Part shown: piece after piece, positions 5,054 through 5,667 of the stretch
How the letters are laid out: each line of letters starts with the position of its first letter
How positions within the stretch are numbered: position 1 is the first letter of the stretch
Origin: Oscillospiraceae bacterium
GTDB lineage: Bacteria; Bacillota; Clostridia; Oscillospirales; Oscillospiraceae
Assembly (NCBI GenBank): GCA_017458025.1
Contig: JAFTGG010000064.1
Span: forward strand, 1 to 5,667
Length of the DNA: 5,667 nt
Direction: 5' to 3'
The notes under the pieces: model-generated
Database searches by the model: none
Seen by the model: only the letters and a program-made list of their open reading frames with translations
Told to the model about the DNA's origin: nothing
Position numbers and translations under genes: made by a program

Positions 5054-5667
5054 TTATTCAATGACCGTCTCGGTCTCGCCGTCAAAGAGATAGACGCTTT
5101 CATACGGGATAGAGAAGACGATGTCGCCGTCCATCTCCGGCGTGTCGTGCGGATCGACCTTCAGGATCGCCGAATCGTTCTGCATCTTGATGTAGACGTT
5201 GGTATTGTCGCCAAGCATCTCGGTCAGCTCCACCTTTGCCCGCAGGACGTACGCGTCCTGCTGCTCGCCGAGCCGGATCGCCTCGGGACGGAAGCCGAAA
5301 ACGATCTCCTTGCCCTCGTACCTCGCGAGCTTGTCGCCCAGCTTGCGGCCGAGGTCGAGCGTCGCGCCGCCGACGGCGATCTTGCCGCCCTGCGCCTTGG
5401 CGCGGACGAAGTTCATCGGCGGCTCGCCGATGAAGCCCGCGACGAACATGTTGACCGGGTTGAAGTACAGCTCCCGCGGCGTGCCGACCTGCTGGACGTA
5501 GCCCTCCTTCATGACGACGATGCGGTCCGCCATCGTCATGGCCTCGGTCTGGTCGTGCGTGACGTAGATGGTCGTCGCGCCGGTCTCGCGGTGGATCTGC
5601 GTGATCTCGCTGCGCATGGTGACGCGCTGCTTGGCGTCGAGGTTACTGAGCGGCTCGTCCATCAGGA
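5054..5667 (-). CDS. Carbohydrate ABC transporter ATPase, UgpC/MsmK/MalK type (C-terminal part, cut by window edge)
   Basis: The second part of an ATP-binding subunit for a binding-protein-dependent sugar importer, working on the inner face of the membrane with two permease subunits. The reading frame is open to base 5667, where LMDEP is the Walker B end; Walker A and the LSGGQ signature lie beyond the edge. Seen here are the D-loop SNLDAK, the H-switch [15 protein letters not shown], and then the MalK-type regulatory region: [30 protein letters not shown] and [15 protein letters not shown], which are typical of TOBE/OB subdomains. About 204 residues are visible. In Firmicutes one such ATPase often serves several sugar importers, so it need not be specific to uronates. 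It ends 87 bp before kduI, with a promoter between them, so it is likely a separate transcription unit or only partly co-transcribed. Confidence 0.93.
   Translation of the reverse strand, partial: LMDEPLSNLDAKQRVTMRSEITQIHRETGATTIYVTHDQTEAMTMADRIVVMKEGYVQQVGTPRELYFNPVNMFVAGFIGEPPMNFVRAKAQGGKIAVGGATLDLGRKLGDKLARYEGKEIVFGFRPEAIRLGEQQDAYVLRAKVELTEMLGDNTNVYIKMQNDSAILKVDPHDTPEMDGDIVFSIPYESVYLFDGETETVIE

Overview
The window is a GC-rich bacterial sugar-acid catabolic operon. All credible genes lie on the minus strand, so transcription runs from high to low coordinates. Tight spacing, AGGAGG-type ribosome binding sites, a UgpC/MsmK-type sugar ABC ATPase and an SDR close to the streptococcal gluconate 5-dehydrogenase type suggest a GC-rich Firmicute, probably a gut Clostridia lineage. 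That taxonomy is inferred from protein style and is not proven.

Layout in order of transcription: (1) 5667-5054, the C-terminal part of a multi-sugar ABC importer ATPase, cut by the window edge. (2) 5053-4967, a short gap with a convincing promoter (TTGAGG, 16 nt, extended -10 TGATATGAT), an A/T-rich upstream stretch, and an imperfect palindrome over the -35 and spacer that looks like an operator. (3) kduI, 4966-4124. (4) kduD, 4112-3312. (5) an alpha/beta-hydrolase esterase, 3311-2532. (6) a KDPG aldolase carrying an extra C-terminal VOC/glyoxalase-like domain, 2518-1559. (7) a 141-nt gap with a small hairpin and a larger inverted repeat. (8) a kdgK-type PfkB sugar kinase, 1417-389. (9) one base later, the start of a second, paralogous kdgK-type kinase, 387-1, which runs off the left edge. 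No stretch longer than 300 bases lacks a gene, and I saw no RNA gene, mobile element or CRISPR array.

Together the genes encode the full route from 5-dehydro-4-deoxy-D-glucuronate (the product of unsaturated uronates released by polysaccharide lyases from pectin or glycosaminoglycans) to central metabolism. KduI isomerises it, KduD reduces the product to 2-keto-3-deoxygluconate (KDG), KdgK phosphorylates KDG to KDPG, and Eda splits KDPG into pyruvate and glyceraldehyde 3-phosphate. The esterase may remove acyl groups from imported oligosaccharides. Lyases, unsaturated glycosyl hydrolases, permeases and a regulator are not in the window.

The pathway itself is known. The less ordinary points are the aldolase-VOC fusion, the tandem kinase paralogues, the structured eda-kdgK spacer and the palindrome over the promoter.
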